From: Aquibium oceanicum | GTDB lineage: Bacteria > Pseudomonadota > Alphaproteobacteria > Rhizobiales > Rhizobiaceae | Assembly (NCBI RefSeq): GCF_001889605.1 | Contig: NZ_CP018171.1 | Location: forward strand, 3,928,501 to 3,992,500 | Direction: 5' to 3' | Length of the DNA: 64,000 nucleotides | Part shown: positions 33,338 to 43,087 of the stretch, piece by piece | How positions within the stretch are numbered: the stretch's first letter is position 1 | Layout: each line of letters begins with the position of its first letter | Program-made: the position numbers and the translations under genes | Notes under the pieces: generated by a model | Databases searched by the model: none | Told to the model about the DNA's origin: nothing | What the model saw: only the letters and a program-made list of their open reading frames with translations

Positions 33338-36300
33338 ATGGCATCCAGCGAATATTCCTTCATCGACATCGCGGTTCTGGACGCGGTCCGTGCGCGATTT
33401 GCCGCAGGCGAGGCGCTGGCGATCCTGTCTGCCGACCTGGAGGAAGTGATCTGGGCGAACGGCCCCGGCGCCAGGCTGTTCGGCTATCCCGACATAGAGG
33501 CGATCATGGGCGCCTCCGCCGGGCTCGGCTTTGCTCAGCGGCGCCAGATTGCGGCGACGACGGGGTTTCCGAGGATCGGCTCGAACCGGCCGCTGCTGGT
33601 CAGGCTGGTCTCTGGCGTGACCAGCCGGGCGGTGTCCTTTCTCGCAAGCAGCGTGACGCTGCCGGACGGAGAGGCGGGCATCCTGCTCGCCGCCCCGCTG
33701 GCCGAGAAGGACGAGCAGGATTCGGCGGAACGGGCCAGCCGGGCGATTTCGGGTTTCACCGAGGCCGGGTACTTCGCGGCATTGCTGTCCGGCGGAGAAA
33801 TCGTCGCCGCAACGCCCGGCTTCCAGGCGCTCGGGATCGAGCCGGGGACGGTGGAAGACCTCGTTGCCGACGTGGCAGATGCTCAAGACCGACTGGTCAA
33901 GCGCCTCGTTCCTGCCGCGAGCGGCCACATCCCGGCCGGGATCGCGCGACTGACCGACGAGCCGGGCATGCATTTGCTGGTCGCGGTGGATGATCCCGAT
34001 CTCTATCGCCGCGAGGATTTCTTCGAAGCCGGTAGCGAACCGGAAGCCGAAGCGCTGCGGAAGTCCGAAGGTCGGGACGAGGAAGCGGACCGCGCGCCGT
34101 CGACGGGCGCGTCCGTCATCGGGATCGCAGCCCTCACGGACCAGGATGATCCCGCGAACTCCGGCTCCGCCGACCCTGCGACCGATGCACCGGCGCAAGT
34201 GGCGGAAGAGACGACGACGGAACAGCGCGCGGGCATCGATCGCTGGTATTTCGAGGCAGATTCCGCCTCCGCCGAGGGGCAGGATGAGCAGGACGAGGTT
34301 CCTGCCGAATCTACGGCGGAGGAAGCCGTCGAAGCCGTTGGAGAAGAGCAACATCTCGAGCCGGAGGAACAGCCGGCTGCGGCAGCCGAGGAGACGCAGC
34401 CCGTCTCGGAACACACCGGGGACGTGGCGGCGGCTCCAAGCCCCCTGCCCTCGGCCGAACATCGCAACACCGCCGCGGTGCGCTTTGCCTGGCGCACGGA
34501 CGCCTCGGGCAATTTCAGCAGCATATCCCGCGAGTTTCTGGAGGCCGTCGGCGGGTCCGAGGCTTCGGTGATCGGCCGCTCCTTCGCGCAGGTCGCGGAA
34601 AACTTCGGCATGGATCCCGACCACGAAATCGCCGGGCTTCTGGAGCGCCGCGACACCTGGTCCGGCCGGACCGTGCTGTGGCCGATCGAGGGAACGGATC
34701 TCGCGGCACCCGTCGATCTGGCCGCCCTTCCCGTGTACGCCCGCGACCGGACCTTCGAGGGATTCCGCGGCTTCGGGATCGCCCGGCTGGGCGACGCCGT
34801 CGCCGCTCCGCGGCCCCTGGCAGTCGAGACCGAGATCGCCGGAGAGGAGGATGTCTCCTCACCGGAGATCGAGGACGACGCCTCTCGCGCCGACAAAGAG
34901 CGGGCAGAGTCATTCGGCGAATTCGACGAAGCAACGGATGCCGAGCCGGCGACATCCGAGGAACCGAAAACTGTCACGTCGGCTCAGGAACCCCCGGCCC
35001 CAGAAACCCGCGAAGACCCGTTCCGTGGCGAGGCTCCGGTCATAGCGATCGAGGAAGCCCGTTACCGGCGCTACTCCGACAAGATTATCCGGCTTGCCGA
35101 ACACCGTCCGAACCAGCCCGAACGCGCCCTTTCGCCGGTCGAGCGCAATGCCTTCCGCGAGATCGGAGATCGCCTCAAGGAGGTGACGCAGCCGCTGCCG
35201 AGGAAGCCGGAGCCCGAGGCGAAACGGGAGGAGAATGCGGCCGAAACCGAAGAAGCGCCCGCGACGACCGAGGCTGACGCTCCACCCGCAGCCAACGATC
35301 AAGTCGCACCGCACGTGGCGGAAGACGACGACGCGACGGCCCTACCCGTCACCTCCGATGCCGCCACAGGATTGGATGGCCCGGAAACGGACGCCCAGCC
35401 TTCAGCCGAGGAGATGCCCTACCTCGACGTCGAGGAGGAACTCTTCGATGAACCTCTGCCGGCAGAGCAGCCCGCGCCGGACGCCGACGCCCACGAGGAT
35501 GGTGGAGCGGTTCTCCGGGATGAGGTGCGAGGCCCGACGCTGCCAGAGACCGTCACTTTCGACGGCGAGCGGCTGCCGGCGAGACAGGCCGGGCAGGTAT
35601 TCGACGGACAGGCCTTCGAGGACCGGCAGGTCGTCGAAGACGTTGCCGATCCCGTCGCGGAAGTACCCGAGACCCGCGACGTCGACATAGAAGCGGCGTC
35701 CGACGTCCAGCCCGCGCAGCATGCGGGGCACGTGTTCGAAGGACAGGTGTTCGAAAACCGGGAGGTGGCCGAAGACGCTGCCGGTCCCGTCGCCGACGCG
35801 CCCGAGATCGATGCCGCCGATACGGAGTCGGTTTCGGACGTCGAACCTCCCGAGCACGCTGTTGTCCCCGCGCCTGACGACGACGGCGAGACCGAAGCCG
35901 AAAGCGACATGGTCGAAACCGGGGAGTTTTCCGGCGAAGCCGAAGAATCCGCGTCGGAGCCGCAGACCGAGCAGCCGGAACCGCACCAGGCGGCCGTGCT
36001 GCCCTTCGTGCCGTCCGCCTTCTCCGCGCCCGCCGGTGAGGGATCGAGACCGGACCTCGACGCCGGAGTCCTGGCGCGGCTGCCGCTGCCGCTGCTGATC
36101 CATCGCGGCGACCAGTTGTTCTTCGCCAACCGGGCATTCTGCGAGTTGACGGGATACGCCTCGCTCGAGGACCTCGAGGCGAGCGGTGGTCTCGGCGAGC
36201 TTTTCCTGGAGCCGTATCGATCCGAGACTGAAACCGGGGAACCGGCGCAGGGCACCGTCCTGTCCACGAAGGATGGCCGCGCGATGCCGGTCAGGGCGCA

Positions 36301-37534
36301 TCTCCAGTCGATCCCCTGGATGGGCGGCAAGGCGCTGCTCCTGGCGCTGAGCCCGCTGGAGACGGAACAGCCCCTCCCCGCCGCGGCAGAACCTGTCGAG
36401 GAACCGGTTGCCGGATTCGGCAACCGTGTGGAGGAGATGCGCACCATCCTCGATACCGCCACCGACGGTGTCGTCCTGATCACCCCGGAAGGCACGATCC
36501 GGTCCATAAGCCACCCGGCGGAGGCGCTGTTCGGCTACGAGGACAAGGACGTGGTGGGCAATCCGTTCGCCATGCTCTTTGCCGTCGAAAGCCAGCGTGC
36601 TGCGCGAGACTATCTCCAGAGCCTGTCCGAGGATGGCGTGGCGTCCGTGCTCAACGACGGACGGGAAGTCATCGGTCGCGAGGCGCAGGGCCGGTTCATT
36701 CCGCTCTTCATGACGATTGGCCGCCTGCCCGGCGGCAACGGCTACTGCGCCGTCATGCGCGACATCACCCAGTGGAAGCGGGCGGAAGAGGAACTCACGC
36801 ACGCGCGCGCCATGGCCGAGCGCGCCTCCTCGCAGAAATCGGAATTTCTCGCCCGCGTCAGCCACGAGATCCGCACGCCGCTCAACGCCATCATCGGGTT
36901 CTCAGAACTCATGATGGACGAGAAGTTCGGCCCGATGGGCAATGACCGGTACCGGGATTATCTCCGCGACATCAACCGATCGGGCAACCACGTGCTCGAT
37001 CTGGTCAACGACCTGCTCGACATCTCGAAGATCGAGGCCGGCGAGCAGGAAATGGCCTACGAGGCGGTGTCACTGAACGACGTGCTGGCCGAAACCGTCG
37101 CCATGATGCAGCCGCAGGCGAACCGGGAACGCGTCATCATCCGTTCGAGCTTCGCCTCGCGTCTGCCGGAGGTCGTTGCCGACCTGCGCAGCATCCGACA
37201 GATTGGCCTGAACCTCCTGTCGAACGCGGTGCGGTTCACGCAGCCTGGCGGGCAGGTGATCGTCTCGACTTCCTGCGAGGCGACGGGCGACGTGGTCATG
37301 CGGGTCCGGGATACAGGGGTCGGCATGTCCGCCGCCGAGATCGAGCAGGCGCTGAAGCCGTTCAAGCAGATCAATTCGCTCAAGCGCAAACGAACCGACG
37401 GCACCGGCCTCGGCCTGCCGCTGACCAAGGCCATGGTCGAGGCAAACCGCGCCCGCTTCACGATCAACTCGACCCCCGGCGAGGGAACGCTCGTGGAGGT
37501 CACGTTCCCCTCCGCGCGAGTACTCGCCGGCTGA
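33338..37534 (+). CDS. pdhS: PdhS-type sensor histidine kinase with giant acidic linker
   Basis: This protein has 1398 residues from the ATG at 33338 (MASSEYSFIDIAVLDAVRAR). The frame is open back to 33251, but this start begins the conserved N-terminal sensor-like region (LSADLEEVIWANGPGARLFG). Residues about 235-380 and 505-890 are acidic and low complexity. Two PAS domains follow at about 910-1010 and 1030-1150. HisKA has phospho-acceptor His1176 in FLARVSHEIRTPLNAIIGFS. HATPase_c ends TGLGLPLTKAMVEANRA. The kinase core matches PdhS/PleC/DivJ kinases that act on DivK and control division and polarity through CtrA. The full length is unusually large. Confidence 0.87.
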   Translation: MASSEYSFIDIAVLDAVRARFAAGEALAILSADLEEVIWANGPGARLFGYPDIEAIMGASAGLGFAQRRQIAATTGFPRIGSNRPLLVRLVSGVTSRAVSFLASSVTLPDGEAGILLAAPLAEKDEQDSAERASRAISGFTEAGYFAALLSGGEIVAATPGFQALGIEPGTVEDLVADVADAQDRLVKRLVPAASGHIPAGIARLTDEPGMHLLVAVDDPDLYRREDFFEAGSEPEAEALRKSEGRDEEADRAPSTGASVIGIAALTDQDDPANSGSADPATDAPAQVAEETTTEQRAGIDRWYFEADSASAEGQDEQDEVPAESTAEEAVEAVGEEQHLEPEEQPAAAAEETQPVSEHTGDVAAAPSPLPSAEHRNTAAVRFAWRTDASGNFSSISREFLEAVGGSEASVIGRSFAQVAENFGMDPDHEIAGLLERRDTWSGRTVLWPIEGTDLAAPVDLAALPVYARDRTFEGFRGFGIARLGDAVAAPRPLAVETEIAGEEDVSSPEIEDDASRADKERAESFGEFDEATDAEPATSEEPKTVTSAQEPPAPETREDPFRGEAPVIAIEEARYRRYSDKIIRLAEHRPNQPERALSPVERNAFREIGDRLKEVTQPLPRKPEPEAKREENAAETEEAPATTEADAPPAANDQVAPHVAEDDDATALPVTSDAATGLDGPETDAQPSAEEMPYLDVEEELFDEPLPAEQPAPDADAHEDGGAVLRDEVRGPTLPETVTFDGERLPARQAGQVFDGQAFEDRQVVEDVADPVAEVPETRDVDIEAASDVQPAQHAGHVFEGQVFENREVAEDAAGPVADAPEIDAADTESVSDVEPPEHAVVPAPDDDGETEAESDMVETGEFSGEAEESASEPQTEQPEPHQAAVLPFVPSAFSAPAGEGSRPDLDAGVLARLPLPLLIHRGDQLFFANRAFCELTGYASLEDLEASGGLGELFLEPYRSETETGEPAQGTVLSTKDGRAMPVRAHLQSIPWMGGKALLLALSPLETEQPLPAAAEPVEEPVAGFGNRVEEMRTILDTATDGVVLITPEGTIRSISHPAEALFGYEDKDVVGNPFAMLFAVESQRAARDYLQSLSEDGVASVLNDGREVIGREAQGRFIPLFMTIGRLPGGNGYCAVMRDITQWKRAEEELTHARAMAERASSQKSEFLARVSHEIRTPLNAIIGFSELMMDEKFGPMGNDRYRDYLRDINRSGNHVLDLVNDLLDISKIEAGEQEMAYEAVSLNDVLAETVAMMQPQANRERVIIRSSFASRLPEVVADLRSIRQIGLNLLSNAVRFTQPGGQVIVSTSCEATGDVVMRVRDTGVGMSAAEIEQALKPFKQINSLKRKRTDGTGLGLPLTKAMVEANRARFTINSTPGEGTLVEVTFPSARVLAG
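35579..35848 (+). repeat. 45-residue tandem duplication in the PdhS linker
   Basis: Two adjacent 135-base units (35579-35713 and 35714-35848) encode ARQAGQVFDGQAFEDRQVVE and AQHAGHVFEGQVFENREVAE as their first 20 residues, and SDVQP and SDVEP as their last five. By eye, 25 of 45 residues are identical. The duplication is old enough to have diverged and shows that the acidic linker has grown by repeat expansion. Confidence 0.85.
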
Positions 37535-37625
37535 TTACGACTTTCGCAAAAATGTGATCGTGTGCGGTGGCGCTAATTCATGAGCCTTTCACTCTGAAAT
37601 TGCATGGAAATTCCTGAATGCAGGA

Positions 37626-37644
37626 GTTTAGAATAGTTCTAAAC
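37626..37644. promoter_or_regulatory. Irr box (iron control element)
   Basis: GTTTAGAATAGTTCTAAAC is a perfect 19-base palindrome containing TTTAGAA-N3-TTCTAAA, the core of the ICE motif bound by the haem-responsive regulator Irr in Rhizobiales. It lies 118 bases before the ferric-iron binding protein start. Irr binding would link the importer to iron and haem status; whether as repressor or activator depends on the promoter position, which is not resolved. Confidence 0.8.
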
Positions 37645-37761
37645 TATTGAATTTGCTGAACTTATGTTGACCCGATAGCGCCTTTCCAGCAAAAGGTGGC
37701 GCTGTTCAGGATGCGGGCACCGGCCCACATCCGCGGATTCGTACAACGTGAGGAGACCTCC

Positions 37762-38820
37762 ATGCCCTTCAGCAATTCGCGCCTCCGAGGCGCGCGCCTG
37801 GCCGCCATCGCGCTATCGGCGTCCTTCGCCTTCTCGGCCGCACCGGCGCTGGCCGAGGGCGTGGTCAACATCTACTCCTATCGTCAGCCTGACCTGATCA
37901 AGCCCGTTCTGGACGCCTTCACCGCCGAGACAGGGATCGATACCGAAGTGCTCTTCCTAGACAAGGGGCTCGAAGAGCGCATCGCGGCCGAAGGCCAGAA
38001 TTCGCCCGCCGACGTCATCCTGACGGTCGACATCTCGCGGCTGACGAACACCAAGGAAAAAGGCGTGACCCAGCCGGTCGACGATCCCGCGATCAATGCG
38101 GCGATCCCCGCCGAGTACCGCGACCCCGATGGCCACTGGTTCGGCGTCACGCGCCGCGGCCGCGTCATCTACGCGTCGAAGGACCGCGTGTCCGACACAG
38201 ACATCTCCTACGCCGATCTCGCCGATCCGAAGTGGGCGGGCAAGATCTGCATCCGTTCGGGCCAGCACGACTACAACCTGGCCCTTTTCTCCGCGCTGAT
38301 CGCTCACTGGGGTGAGGAAAAGGCCGAGCAGTGGATGGAAGGTTTCAAGGCAAACCTTGCCCGCAAGCCGGAGGGCAACGATCGTGGCCAGGCAAAGAGC
38401 ATCATGGCCGGCGAATGCGATCTGGCACTCGGCAACACCTATTACGTCGGTCTCATGATGACCAATGATAAGGAGCCCGAACAGAAGGAATGGGCCAACT
38501 CCATCCACGTCATCTTCCCCTCGATCGACGACGCGGGCACGCATGTGAACATCTCGGGCATGGCCATGGCCAAGCACGCACCCAACCGGGAAAACGCGCT
38601 CAAGCTGATGGAATTTCTCGCCAGCGAGGAGGCCCAGGAGATCTACGCAGCCGAGGTGTTCGAATACCCGGTGAAGGAAGGCGTCGAGGCTTCCGACATC
38701 GTGAAGAGCTTCGGCACGCTGAACGCGGACAAGCTGCCGCTGTCGGAGATCGCCGGTCACCGCAAGGCCGCTTCCGAGATGGTCGACCGGGTCGGTCTGG
38801 ACGATGGTCCGGCGAGCTGA
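37762..38820 (+). CDS. fbpA: Ferric iron ABC transporter, periplasmic binding protein
   Basis: This 352-residue protein has a signal peptide (MPFSNSRLRGARLAAIALSA to ALAEG) followed by VVNIYSYRQPDLIKPVLDAF. The ferric-binding tyrosine pair is in LGNTYYVGLMM, and VTRRGRVIYASKD is typical of FutA/FbpA proteins. It binds Fe(III) in the periplasm. The ATG at 37762 follows GAGGAG. An Irr box lies upstream, and a strong stem-loop separates it from the permease gene. Confidence 0.92.
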   Translation: MPFSNSRLRGARLAAIALSASFAFSAAPALAEGVVNIYSYRQPDLIKPVLDAFTAETGIDTEVLFLDKGLEERIAAEGQNSPADVILTVDISRLTNTKEKGVTQPVDDPAINAAIPAEYRDPDGHWFGVTRRGRVIYASKDRVSDTDISYADLADPKWAGKICIRSGQHDYNLALFSALIAHWGEEKAEQWMEGFKANLARKPEGNDRGQAKSIMAGECDLALGNTYYVGLMMTNDKEPEQKEWANSIHVIFPSIDDAGTHVNISGMAMAKHAPNRENALKLMEFLASEEAQEIYAAEVFEYPVKEGVEASDIVKSFGTLNADKLPLSEIAGHRKAASEMVDRVGLDDGPAS

Positions 38821-38842
38821 CGTAATACCATTGACGAGAACC

Positions 38843-38876
38843 GGGCCGGATCCTCGATCCGGCCCCGTTTCGTTTT
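38843..38876 (+). terminator. Stem-loop between iron-binding protein and permease
   Basis: GGGCCGGATC (38843-38852) and GATCCGGCCC (38856-38865) form a perfect 10-base stem with a CTC loop, followed by CGTTTCGTTTTG. It looks like an intrinsic terminator in the fbpA-fbpB gap and would make the binding protein more abundant than the permease. Confidence 0.72.
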
Positions 38877-38911
38877 GAAGCAGAGCTTGAACCGATCGCG
38901 ATAGCCGAGCC

Positions 38912-40618
38912 ATGCCGAAGATGAACGCACCGGCTGCTTCCGTTGAACGCATGCGAATACCGCGGGCGCGTCGCGAGCGGCATCCGGCGGCCATGGTATC
39001 CGCGACGCTGATAGCCGCGATCGTGCTGGTTCCGATCGCATCGATCGTTGCGATCGCCCTTTCCGGCACCGGAGCCGACTGGCCGCATCTGGCCCGCAAC
39101 GTCCTGCCCCGCTCCACCGCGACCACGCTTTGGCTTCTCGCGATGGTATCGGCCGGCACGGCCTCTATCGGCGTGACCGGCGCGTGGCTGGTCGTGGCCT
39201 TCGACTTTCCGTTCCGGCGCTTCCTGGCCTGGGCGCTGGTGCTGCCCCTGGCGGTGCCCACCTATCTCGCGGCCTATGCGTTCGGAGAGTTCTTCCATTT
39301 CACCGGGCCCGTGCAGACGGGCCTACGGTACCTCTTCGGCTTTCAGACAATGCGGGACTACTGGTTTCCCGACATCCGCACCACCGAGGGAGCGGCAATC
39401 GTCCTGTCGTCGGTGCTCTACCCCTACGTCTATCTGACGACGCGTGTGGTCTTCATCATGCAGGGCCGCAACATCGCCGATGTGGCGCGCACACTCGGCG
39501 CGCGGCCGTCGAAGGTGTTCTTCCGCATCCTGCTTCCGGTGGCGCGCCCGGCCGTCGTCGCCGGGGTGGCTCTGGTTCTCATGGAGACCGTCAACGACAT
39601 CGGCGCGGTCGAGTATCTCGGTGTGCGGACCCTCACCTTCTCCGTCTATTCGACATGGCTCAACCGCGGCAGCCTCGAAGGCGCGGCGCAGATCGCGATG
39701 GTGATGCTGGTCCTGGTGCTGGCCATCCTGCAGGCGGAACGCTGGGCCAGGCGGCGGCAGCGCTTTCACGGCGCACGCGCGACGCATATGCGTGTCAGGC
39801 CTCCACGGGTGATCCTCACCGGCTGGCGGCGTTGGTTGGCTACCTGTGCCGTACTGATGCCCGTGCTGACGGGTTTCGGTATTCCGCTGCTGGTCTTCGG
39901 CGACTATGCGAGCCGGCGCCTGGAACAGCTCGGCGAGCCCGCGTTGCGATCCGCCTTCGTCAACAGCGTCCTGACCGCCGGGGCGACCGCGCTGGTCACG
40001 GTCTTTGCCGCAATGCTGATGATCAACGCGGCGCGGATCTCACGCTCCAGCGCGGTCGGCGGCATGGCGCGCCTGGCATCGAGCGGCTATGCCTTGCCAG
40101 GCACGATCCTGGGACTCGGACTTCTCTTCGCGCTGACGAGGCTCGACAATGCGATCGACGGATTTCTGCGCCTCAACTTCGGGGTATCGAGCGGCCTGCT
40201 CTTCACCGGCACCGCGGGAGCGGTCGTGCTGGCCTGCTCCATCCGCTTTCTCGCTCTCGCCGAAGGCGCGATCCGGTCGGGGATGGAGAAGTTGCCGCCG
40301 CACCTCGACGAGGCTGCCCGAAGCCTCGGGCGTTCTCCTCTTGCGAGCGCCCGCGAAATCCTCCTTCCGCTGCTGCGTCCTGCAATCCTGACGGCGGCGG
40401 TGCTGGTGTTCGTCGACACCGTCAAGGAACTCTCGGCGACGATCCTGCTGCGACCCTTCGGCTTCTCCACGCTCGCCACGCACGTCTACGAGAACGCCTC
40501 GCGCGGGGTCATCGAGGACGGAGCGGTCGCCGCCCTCCTCATCATCGTCACCGCGCTGGTCCCCGTGATCCTGCTCTCGGGCGCCCTGATGCGTGATTCC
40601 GAAGCGTCTCACAGCTAA
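38912..40618 (+). CDS. fbpB: Ferric iron ABC transporter permease (fused double unit)
   Basis: This 568-residue inner-membrane protein consists of two tandem permease units. Each has a BPD-type coupling loop: ADVARTLGARPSKVFFRILLP near residue 200 and DEAARSLGRSPLASAREILLP near 480. This matches FbpB/FutB. It has about twelve hydrophobic helices. It follows fbpA on the same strand. No ATPase gene (fbpC) follows; the next genes are on the other strand, so the ATP-binding subunit must be encoded elsewhere. Confidence 0.91.
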   Translation: MPKMNAPAASVERMRIPRARRERHPAAMVSATLIAAIVLVPIASIVAIALSGTGADWPHLARNVLPRSTATTLWLLAMVSAGTASIGVTGAWLVVAFDFPFRRFLAWALVLPLAVPTYLAAYAFGEFFHFTGPVQTGLRYLFGFQTMRDYWFPDIRTTEGAAIVLSSVLYPYVYLTTRVVFIMQGRNIADVARTLGARPSKVFFRILLPVARPAVVAGVALVLMETVNDIGAVEYLGVRTLTFSVYSTWLNRGSLEGAAQIAMVMLVLVLAILQAERWARRRQRFHGARATHMRVRPPRVILTGWRRWLATCAVLMPVLTGFGIPLLVFGDYASRRLEQLGEPALRSAFVNSVLTAGATALVTVFAAMLMINAARISRSSAVGGMARLASSGYALPGTILGLGLLFALTRLDNAIDGFLRLNFGVSSGLLFTGTAGAVVLACSIRFLALAEGAIRSGMEKLPPHLDEAARSLGRSPLASAREILLPLLRPAILTAAVLVFVDTVKELSATILLRPFGFSTLATHVYENASRGVIEDGAVAALLIIVTALVPVILLSGALMRDSEASHS

Positions 40619-40672
40619 AGCGCGTCGCGATCTTCCAGATTCGCTCGTTGCGCTTCAGCTGTTTGTTTCTAT

Positions 40673-40717
40673 GCATGTCTTTGTCCCGAAACCGGTTCCC
40701 ACTTTCCGGAGACATGC
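40673..40717. repeat. Rhizobial intergenic palindromic repeat
   Basis: GCATGTCT (40673-40680) and AGACATGC (40710-40717) are exact inverted ends enclosing CCCGAAACCGGTTCCCACTT and nearby bases. I recognise the ATGTC...CCCGAAACCGG...CACTTT...GACATGC form as a widespread repeat between genes in Rhizobiales. It lies between the fbpB stop and the convergent terminator, as such elements often do. Confidence 0.65.
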
Positions 40718-40719
40718 TC

Positions 40720-40749
40720 AAAAAAAAGAGGCGCCCGCGAGGGCGCCTC
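40720..40749 (-). terminator. Strong intrinsic terminator, minus strand
   Basis: On the minus strand GAGGCGCCC (40749-40741) pairs perfectly with GGGCGCCTC (40736-40728), closing a 4-base loop, and is followed by eight Ts (40727-40720). It lies 203 bases past the acetoacetyl-CoA synthetase stop, so it ends that transcript or that of a small RNA encoded in the gap. Confidence 0.88.
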
Positions 40750-40860
40750 AGGATCTGGAATTGCTGTCACAACGAGGACTTGAGTGAAACGACGGACCCG
40801 CGGGGGGCTTGGGATTTCTCCCTCAAGTTACGCACGAATATCGGGGCTATCTCTTAACAA
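40720..40860 (-). ncRNA. Candidate structured small RNA
   Basis: Between the acetoacetyl-CoA synthetase stop and the terminator there is no open frame, but the minus strand is strongly structured. ACTTGAG (40828-40822) pairs with CTCAAGT (40784-40778). Just inside it, GGGA-GAAA-TCCC (40822-40811) makes a hairpin with a GNRA-type loop, and CCCGCGGG lies in the same domain. The eight-T terminator closes the 3' end. The 5' end is not defined; 40860 is a guess. It could instead be the long 3' untranslated region of the synthetase mRNA. Confidence 0.38.
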
Positions 40861-40951
40861 AACCTTACCAGGTTAAGGACAGGTTTACGGGAGTGTCCCA
40901 GACGTCAAACTTAGGTAAATTTCGCATTCGCCAATCGTTAACCACCACGAT

Positions 40952-42910
40952 TCAACTCCTGAGTGCCTCGACGTCCCGGAAAAGATCGAGCGCCTCGGGG
41001 TTTGCCAGCGCCTCCTTGTTCTTGACCGCACGGCCGTGCACGACGTCGCGAACCGCGAGCTCGGTGATCTTGCCCGATTTGGTCCGGGGGATATCGCTGA
41101 CCGCGACGATCTTCGCCGGAACGTGGCGCGGACTGGCGCCCGTGCGGATCTTCGCCTTGATCCGTTTTTCGAGATCCGCCTCGAGTTCGACGCCGGGCGC
41201 GAGCCGCACGAACAGGACGACGCGCACGTCGTCGTCCCAGTCCTGCCCGATGCAGATGGCCTCGACCACCTCTTCCATCTGCTCGACCTGGTTGTAGATC
41301 TCGGCGGTGCCGATCCGCACGCCGCCGGGGTTCAGCGTGGCGTCCGACCGTCCGTAGATGATGAAGCCGTCATGCTCGGTCAGTTCGGCGAAATCGCCGT
41401 GACACCACACATTGTCGAAACGGTCGAAGTAGGCGGAATGGTACTTCGCTCCGTCGGGATCGTTCCAGAACATTACCGGCATGGACGGGAACGGCCGCGT
41501 GCAGACGAGTTCGCCCTTTTCCTGTCGCACCTGCTTGCCGTCGTCGTTCCAGACCTCGACGGCCATGCCGAGACCGGCTCCCTGGATCTCCCCGCTCCAG
41601 ACGGGTCGCGTCGGGATGCCGAGCACGAAGCACGAGACAATGTCGGTGCCGCCGGAGATAGACGCGAGATGCACGTCCTTCTTGATGCCCGAATAGACGA
41701 ACTCGAACCCCTCCGGCGAGAGCGGAGACCCGGTAGACGAGACCACCCGCACGGACGACAGGTCGTGCGAGTTTATCGGCTCGAGCCCCGATTTGCGGAC
41801 CGCGTCGATGAACTTCGCAGACGTGCCGAAATAGGTCATCTTCTCGGCCTGGGCGAAATCGAAGATCGCGTTGCCGTCGGGATGGAAAGGCGAGCCGTCG
41901 TAGAGCAGAAGGGTCGCGCCCGAAGCGAGCCCCGAAACAAGCCAGTTCCACATCATCCAACCGCAGGTCGTGAAGTAGAAGAAGCGGTCGCCGTCCTGGA
42001 TGCCGGCATGCAGCCGCTGCTCCTTCACATGCTGGAGCAGCGTTCCGCCGGCGGAATGGACGATGCATTTCGGAATGCCGGTCGTGCCCGACGAGAACAG
42101 GATGTAGAGCGGATGCGCGAACGGCAGGCGTTCGAAGGAAGGCTCTCCCGCGTCATGGCGGGAAATGGCCGACGCGAAGGTTTCCGCGCCGCGCACCTGC
42201 CGTGCGACATCCTCGGCTTGGCCGAGGTAGTCGACCACAAGCGTCTTGCGCACGGTCGGAAGTTTGTCGACGACCTTCGCGACCTTTTCGCCGACATCGA
42301 TGCGCTTGCCCGCATACCAGTAGCCGTCGACGGTGACGAAGATCACCGGCTCGATCTGGCCGAACCTGTCCAGAACACCCTGCTCGCCGAAATCGGGAGA
42401 GCAGGATGACCAGATCGCGCCGATGGAGGCGGCGGCCAGCATGGCGGCGATCGTCTCGGGCATATTGGGCATCATCGCGGCCACGCGGTCTCCGGCCTTC
42501 ACGCCTTCGGCCCGGAACACCTGCTGCAACTGCGAGACCATCGCCCGCAATTCGTCCCAGCAGACGCGGCGTTCCACCTTGTCCTCGCCCCGGAAAACCA
42601 GCGCGTCCGATGGTCCGTTCTTGCGCAGGAGGTTCTCGGCGAAGTTCAGACGCGCGTCCGGAAAGAAGGACGCGCCGGGCATTCGATCTCCGTCAACGAG
42701 GACCCGTTCGCCCTGTTCACCGACGACGCCGCAGAATTGCCATACCAGTTTCCAAAAACCCTCACGGTCTGTTACAGACCAGTCATGAAGTTGTTCATAG
42801 CTGGTGATCGTGCGCCCGGACTGCTTGGATGCCTCCTGCATGAATGCCATCATGGGCGAGCGTTGAATTTCTTCGAACGAGGGTGACCAGAGCGGTTCGG
42901 ACCGGGGCAT
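40952..42910 (-). CDS. Acetoacetyl-CoA synthetase
   Basis: This 652-residue adenylate-forming ligase has the P-loop [21 protein letters not shown] near residue 270, ACS-type [15 protein letters not shown] near 390, [35 protein letters not shown] near 500, and the catalytic Lys in [14 protein letters not shown] near 615. The [10 protein letters not shown] segment and length fit acetoacetate-CoA ligase rather than acetyl-CoA synthetase. It activates acetoacetate for 3-hydroxybutyrate and polyhydroxybutyrate turnover. The ATG at 42910 is chosen; the frame is open much further upstream over the AsmA gene but without sense. Confidence 0.93.
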   Translation of the reverse strand: MPRSEPLWSPSFEEIQRSPMMAFMQEASKQSGRTITSYEQLHDWSVTDREGFWKLVWQFCGVVGEQGERVLVDGDRMPGASFFPDARLNFAENLLRKNGPSDALVFRGEDKVERRVCWDELRAMVSQLQQVFRAEGVKAGDRVAAMMPNMPETIAAMLAAASIGAIWSSCSPDFGEQGVLDRFGQIEPVIFVTVDGYWYAGKRIDVGEKVAKVVDKLPTVRKTLVVDYLGQAEDVARQVRGAETFASAISRHDAGEPSFERLPFAHPLYILFSSGTTGIPKCIVHSAGGTLLQHVKEQRLHAGIQDGDRFFYFTTCGWMMWNWLVSGLASGATLLLYDGSPFHPDGNAIFDFAQAEKMTYFGTSAKFIDAVRKSGLEPINSHDLSSVRVVSSTGSPLSPEGFEFVYSGIKKDVHLASISGGTDIVSCFVLGIPTRPVWSGEIQGAGLGMAVEVWNDDGKQVRQEKGELVCTRPFPSMPVMFWNDPDGAKYHSAYFDRFDNVWCHGDFAELTEHDGFIIYGRSDATLNPGGVRIGTAEIYNQVEQMEEVVEAICIGQDWDDDVRVVLFVRLAPGVELEADLEKRIKAKIRTGASPRHVPAKIVAVSDIPRTKSGKITELAVRDVVHGRAVKNKEALANPEALDLFRDVEALRS

Positions 42911-43087
42911 TGAGGTTCTCCAGATATGCCGTGGGTTTATGCATAGTGCGCCGCGGCAGGGCAAGACGGCGTTTCGAGGCTGCCAACACGTGGCCGCAAA
43001 TGGCTGAGATGCGGGTCGTCCGCTAGCCGGAAGCATGCCAACGGCGAAAGTCGCCGTGTGCGCGTAAGTGTTTTTTGACGAGGCAGC

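Noticed and set aside
40854-40868. CtrA-box-like TTAA-N7-TTAC
   Set aside because: One base off the consensus, in an A+T-richer gap with no gene downstream on the plus strand; likely chance.
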